DNA of 64,000 bases, from the NCBI RefSeq assembly GCF_018835585.1, contig NZ_JAHGVE010000003.1, positions 62,001 through 126,000 on the forward strand. The letters run 5' to 3'. Under the pieces are notes generated by a model that searched no databases, had not been told where the DNA came from, and saw only the letters and a list, made by a program, of their open reading frames with translations. Shown piece after piece: positions 60,580 to 64,000 of this stretch; position 1 is the first letter of the stretch; each line of letters starts with the position of its first letter. The DNA is from Pelorhabdus rhamnosifermentans (lineage in GTDB: Bacteria; Bacillota; Negativicutes; UMGS1260). The position numbers were made by a program, and so were the translations under genes.

Positions 60580-60589
60580 GGTATACCAG
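60580..60589. promoter_or_regulatory. GntR operator TGGTATACCA before the DcuC gene
   Basis: A perfect 10-bp dyad, followed by a further half-site ATACCAC (60592-60598). The core GGTATACC equals that at 59658-59665. Confidence 0.65.
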
Positions 60590-60744
60590 AATACCACAGG
60601 AACTGCTGCTTAACCAGAACCTTTAAAACTATTTGGTGAAATTCGAATGCCAATGAGAATAGATGAGTGAAGCGATTTTACGATTATTGAAAGGAGAAGC
60701 CTTCAGAGATCAACAAATTAAATTTTATCATGGAGGGATATAAC

Positions 60745-62103
60745 ATGGGGAGTATGATTACGATTTTAGTCGTTGCTTGGGTTATTTATATGATTATAAA
60801 AAAATACTATCCTCAAGCTGTTCTTTTGACTGCTGGTATCATTTTGCTTCTTGCTACCTATTTTATGGGCACGAATCCGATTCTTGCCGCTAAAGAATCT
60901 TCCGGTTCCGCTTTGTTAGATATTTTTCATACGATTAAGGTATTGCTGAGTTCCCGCGTTGCTGGTCTTGGTCTGACGATCATGTCAATCGCAGGTTTTG
61001 CAAAATATATGGAATATATCGGGGCAAGTAAATCTTTATTTGCTGTGGTTGCGTCTCCGATCAAACATATTAAATCGCCTTATCTTCTTCTTGTTCTTAG
61101 TTTTTTCGTGAGCCAGTTTTTGGTATTATTTATTCCAAGTCATGCTGGATTGGCTTTGTTACTTATGGTAACGATGTATCCTGTTCTCATAAGAGCAGGC
61201 GTTAGCAAAATGTCTGCTCTTGGCGTAATCGGGTGTGCGCAATACATGGACGTGGGCCCTGGCTCGGGCAATGAAATTTTGGCAGCTAATATTTGCAAGG
61301 TAGATCCGGCTGTATTTTTTGTTGAATATCAATTACCGATATTTGTTACAACGACTTTGATTCTTGGCATTGTTCATTATTTCGTGCAAAAATGGTGGGA
61401 TAAAAAAGAAGGTTTTGTTGGTTATGATGATTCTGCTGAACTTGTTAAAGAAGACAATAGCCGCCCGCCTTTGATCTATGCTATTCTGCCCATTATTCCG
61501 ATGATATTTATTTTGGGTTTTAGCCCTATTTTTAAAAGTAAAATTCAAATGGATGTTGTTACTGCAATGTTTTTAAGCACTTTCATCAGTATGATATTTG
61601 AATATATAAGGACGAAAGATTTTCGCTCCACTTTACAGAGTTTAAAATATTTATATGAAGGTATGGGAAATAGTTTTGCAACTGTAGTCAGTTTAATCGT
61701 AGCAGGTGAAGTATTTGCTGCCGGATTAATGAAGATCGGTGCTGTCGATGCTATGACTGCCGGTGCGCAAAATCTTGGGTTAGGCATTCAGGCCTTAATT
61801 ATTCTTTTCTGTATTGTAATTGCTTGCTGCGCTTTCTTAATGGGATCAGGCAATGCTGCGTTCTTTTCCTTCGCTGCCCTTGCTCCTAAAATTGCGGCAG
61901 CATTAAAAATTGATGTTGTTATTCTGCTCTTGCCCATGCAGATTATGACAAGTTTTGGTCGTGTTGTGTCACCAATTACTGCGGCAATTGTTGCTATAGC
62001 TGGTGTTGCTGGTGTATCACCTGTTCAGGTGGTCAAACGAACTGCAATTCCTATGGCCTTTGCTGCAATTGTAAATGTGGCATTTATATTAATAAAATCA
62101 TAA
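60745..62103 (+). CDS. DcuC-family anaerobic C4-dicarboxylate transporter
   Basis: A 452-residue membrane protein with about 12 helices. ITILVVAWVIYMIIKKYYPQAVLLTAGIILLLATYFMG is the DcuC start; FVSQFLVLFIPSHAGLALLLMVTMYPVL and QYMDVGPGSGNEILAANI are the conserved mid part and AFLMGSGNAAFFSFAALAP the late one. DcuC relatives exchange or export succinate, fumarate or other C4 acids. ATG 60745 follows GGAGGG by 7 nt. It leads an operon with DUF1847, a PLP C-S lyase-like aminotransferase and RidA, so the true cargo may be an amino acid or its keto product rather than a C4 acid. Confidence 0.88.
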   Translation: MGSMITILVVAWVIYMIIKKYYPQAVLLTAGIILLLATYFMGTNPILAAKESSGSALLDIFHTIKVLLSSRVAGLGLTIMSIAGFAKYMEYIGASKSLFAVVASPIKHIKSPYLLLVLSFFVSQFLVLFIPSHAGLALLLMVTMYPVLIRAGVSKMSALGVIGCAQYMDVGPGSGNEILAANICKVDPAVFFVEYQLPIFVTTTLILGIVHYFVQKWWDKKEGFVGYDDSAELVKEDNSRPPLIYAILPIIPMIFILGFSPIFKSKIQMDVVTAMFLSTFISMIFEYIRTKDFRSTLQSLKYLYEGMGNSFATVVSLIVAGEVFAAGLMKIGAVDAMTAGAQNLGLGIQALIILFCIVIACCAFLMGSGNAAFFSFAALAPKIAAALKIDVVILLLPMQIMTSFGRVVSPITAAIVAIAGVAGVSPVQVVKRTAIPMAFAAIVNVAFILIKS

Positions 62104-62118
62104 GGGAGATGTTCTGCT

Positions 62119-62712
62119 TTGAAATGTGCAAAATGCACTCACAGAAAATGTTATTTAGAAGGTCAAAATTGCACTAAAATGGGTCTTGACGATGTGAAAG
62201 AAGCCTATGTGGGCGAGCGCCTCAAGATTATGAAGGCTGCAGCTTGTACTGAAAGTCGTTTTTATAATAAACTTACTCGCCTAGAGGAAACCGTTGAGTT
62301 TTGCAAACTTATGGGGTACAAAAAAATTGGCCTGGCCTTTTGTATCGGTCTTAATCAAGAAGCAAAATTAATTGAAGAATATTTTGCTAAATTTTTTGAA
62401 GTATATTCAGTTTGCTGTAAAGTCTGTGGTGTTGCCAAGACGAATCTGGAATTAGAACAAGTAAAAGAAGGTGTGCGTGAAACCATGTGCAATCCTTTAA
62501 TGCAGGCTAGAATACTTGCGGATAAAGAAGTCGAGTTCTGTGTGACTGTCGGCCTGTGTGTAGGCCATGACGCTTTGTTTACAGGCGCTTGTACTGTTCC
62601 GGTATCTTGTTTGGTCGCCAAAGACAGAGTACTTGCTCATAATCCATTAGGGGCTGTATATTCTCGTTATTGGCGCAATAAGTTAGGCATTAATCCTAGT
62701 GATCAAGTGTAA
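62119..62712 (+). CDS. DUF1847 metal-binding-type protein, Cys-rich
   Basis: A 197-residue soluble protein with 15 or so Cys. The N-terminal KCAKCTHRKCYLEGQNC could bind a metal or cluster; further Cys pairs are in EVYSVCCKVCGVAK and TMCNP. LGLAFCIGL-like KKIGLAFCIGLNQEAKLIEEYFAKFFEV begins a conserved core and VGLCVGHDALFTGACTVPVSCLVAKDRVLAHNPLGAVYS ends it. This fits DUF1847. It starts at TTG 62119 after AAGGGAG. Biochemical role unknown; it is often seen near amino-acid catabolic genes in anaerobes by my recollection. Confidence 0.87.
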   Translation: MKCAKCTHRKCYLEGQNCTKMGLDDVKEAYVGERLKIMKAAACTESRFYNKLTRLEETVEFCKLMGYKKIGLAFCIGLNQEAKLIEEYFAKFFEVYSVCCKVCGVAKTNLELEQVKEGVRETMCNPLMQARILADKEVEFCVTVGLCVGHDALFTGACTVPVSCLVAKDRVLAHNPLGAVYSRYWRNKLGINPSDQV

Positions 62713-62752
62713 GCATGTTTTTATATACAAAATATGAAGGTGGGAGATTACA

Positions 62753-63919
62753 ATGATGAAGCATAATTTTGACGAACTTGTTGACCGTAAGGGAACTGAA
62801 TGCAAAAAATGGGATACTTATGCTGAAGATGTACTGCCGATGTGGATTGCTGATACTGATTTTAAATGTCCTCAGCCTGTTATTGACGCTATGGTTAAAA
62901 GAGCGGAACATGGCATTTACGGATATCCAATGAATTGTAAAACCTTTGAGCAATCCATCGTTAATTGGCAGAAAAAGAGATTTGGCTGGGATATCGACAT
63001 TGATTGGGTGGAATACACACCGGCAGTCGTACCTGCTATCGTATATGCAATGCGTGCTTTTACGAATCCTGGTGATAACATTGTCATTCAGATGCCAGCT
63101 TATCACCCCTTCCATGATATCATTCCAAATAATGGCCGGCATATTCTTGGAAATAACCTTATTTTAAAAGAAGATGGCAGCTACGAAGTAGATTTTGAAG
63201 ATTTAGAGAAACTACTTAGCAAAAAAAGAACAACCATGTTTTTGTTATGCAGTCCTCATAATCCTGTTGGCAAATGCTTTACGAGAGAAGAGTTAATGAG
63301 AATCTCCGAACTTTGTTTAAAACATAACGTATTTGTGGTATCCGATGAAATTCATTCTGATATTATTTACAAAGGGAGTAAACATATTCCTTTCGGAAGT
63401 ATTTCTCAGCAAGCCGCCGACAACTGCGTGGTTTGCGTGAATCCTAGCAAGACCTTTAATATAGCGGGCGTAAGAACTGGGGCTGTAATTATTCCGAATC
63501 GTAATAATCACGATCTTTTCTACGCGCCACTCGAAGATAACAAAGCCTATGGCAGAACTGTATTTGGTACATTGCCGATTGAAGTTTCCTACAACCAATG
63601 TGATTACTATGCAGATCAATTGTTGGAATATCTTGAAGGTAATCTTGAATATCTTAAAAAATTCATTTCGGAAAGAATTCCTAAAATTAAAGTTGGTAAA
63701 ATTCAAGCGACGTATCTTATCTGGCTTAACTGCAAGGATCTGAATAGGACGCCTAAAGAGTTGCAAAGCTTTTTCTTAGAGAAAGCAAAAGTTGCGATGA
63801 ATGAAGGGTCTACCTTTGGACCTGGCGGCGCTGGCTTTATGAGAATGAATATTGCCTGTCCTCGTTCCCGATTGGTAGAAGCATTGGGAAGAATAGAAGC
63901 AGCAATCAATAAATTATAA
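62753..63919 (+). CDS. MalY/PatB-family PLP-dependent C-S lyase / aminotransferase
   Basis: A 388-residue fold-type I PLP enzyme. MKHNFDELVDRKGTECKKWD and LPMWIADTDFKCPQPVIDAMVKRAEHGIYGYP are hallmarks of the MalY/PatB group. The PLP Lys lies in NPSKTFNIAGVRTGA, the cofactor Asp in VVSDEIHSDIIY, the phosphate Arg near the C-terminus in MRMNIACPRSRL. Such enzymes are cystathionine or cysteine beta-lyases that release a thiol, pyruvate and ammonia through 2-aminoacrylate. GGTGGGAG precedes the ATG pair. RidA, which hydrolyses 2-aminoacrylate, follows 14 bp later. Confidence 0.9.
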   Translation: MMKHNFDELVDRKGTECKKWDTYAEDVLPMWIADTDFKCPQPVIDAMVKRAEHGIYGYPMNCKTFEQSIVNWQKKRFGWDIDIDWVEYTPAVVPAIVYAMRAFTNPGDNIVIQMPAYHPFHDIIPNNGRHILGNNLILKEDGSYEVDFEDLEKLLSKKRTTMFLLCSPHNPVGKCFTREELMRISELCLKHNVFVVSDEIHSDIIYKGSKHIPFGSISQQAADNCVVCVNPSKTFNIAGVRTGAVIIPNRNNHDLFYAPLEDNKAYGRTVFGTLPIEVSYNQCDYYADQLLEYLEGNLEYLKKFISERIPKIKVGKIQATYLIWLNCKDLNRTPKELQSFFLEKAKVAMNEGSTFGPGGAGFMRMNIACPRSRLVEALGRIEAAINKL

Positions 63920-63933
63920 AAGGAGCTTATATA

Positions 63934-64000
63934 ATGAAACAGGTTATCAATTCGGAGAAAGCACCAAAGGCAATCGGCCCCTATTCGCAAGCCATTCAAG
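63934..64000 (+). CDS. ridA: RidA-family enamine/imine deaminase (5' part only)
   Basis: Only 22 codons are inside the window: MKQVINSEKAPKAIGPYSQAIQ, the invariant RidA/YjgF N-terminus. RidA hydrolyses reactive enamines such as 2-aminoacrylate to keto acid and ammonia. AAAGGAG lies 7 nt before the ATG. The frame stays open to the window edge. Its place straight after a C-S lyase fits that role. Confidence 0.9.
   Translation, partial: MKQVINSEKAPKAIGPYSQAIQ

Overview
This window looks like chromosome from a low-GC, strongly Shine-Dalgarno-using member of the Firmicutes that nevertheless has an outer membrane: a signal-peptide-bearing beta-barrel protein ending in Phe (48264-49304) sits behind an ABC sugar-type uptake operon. 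Sigma-54 regulators, 2-enoate reductase, NfnAB, a c-di-GMP riboswitch and many one-component regulators fit an anaerobic fermenter or acetogen of the Negativicutes (Sporomusa/Pelosinus type). That placement is inference; no rRNA or marker gene is present.

Layout. 1-4550: end of a sugar kinase, a small HTH protein plus a Fic protein, and a WYL regulator with two GyrI-like effector-binding proteins. 4565-16693: a short-chain acyl-CoA block with a 3-hydroxybutyryl-CoA dehydrogenase, thiolase and CoA-transferase operon, an AtoS/AtoC-like two-component system, a second hydroxyacyl-CoA dehydrogenase, an AtoE transporter and NfnAB. Four transcription units here begin with near-identical -24/-12 sigma-54 promoters and two carry the same 18-bp palindrome, so the block reads as a single AtoC-type regulon that couples short-chain fatty acid metabolism to NADPH/ferredoxin balance. 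16763-25458: a chemotaxis operon (cheY, cheA, mcp, cheW, mcp, cheR, cheB) under a c-di-GMP-I riboswitch, with a 929-bp nearly identical repeat shared by the two receptors.

25800-40000: a run of small regulator-plus-enzyme modules: fabF/AraC, nitroreductase/M42 peptidase, MarR/enoate reductase, LysR/RraA-like/MFS, TetR/MBL/flavodoxin-like reductase, HxlR/flavin oxidoreductase, SMR pump. Several have visible palindromic operators. 40077-49400: a DeoR regulator, a decayed IS66 transposase, and a five-component importer operon with two embedded hydrolases (PHP-type and HAD), followed by the porin-like protein; this is the best candidate for an undescribed uptake-and-processing system.

49478-64000: an M14 carboxypeptidase lipoprotein, an orphan P-II protein with a possible sRNA or attenuator upstream, an orphan LivJ-type binding protein, a FapA protein with three tandem 70-residue N-terminal repeats, a TrmB/AzlCD exporter unit, an acyltransferase, and a GntR-DcuC-DUF1847-MalY-RidA operon that runs off the end. 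No tRNA, rRNA, CRISPR array or intact mobile element was seen. Starts were moved to the codon best placed after a ribosome binding site wherever the longest frame overshot it.
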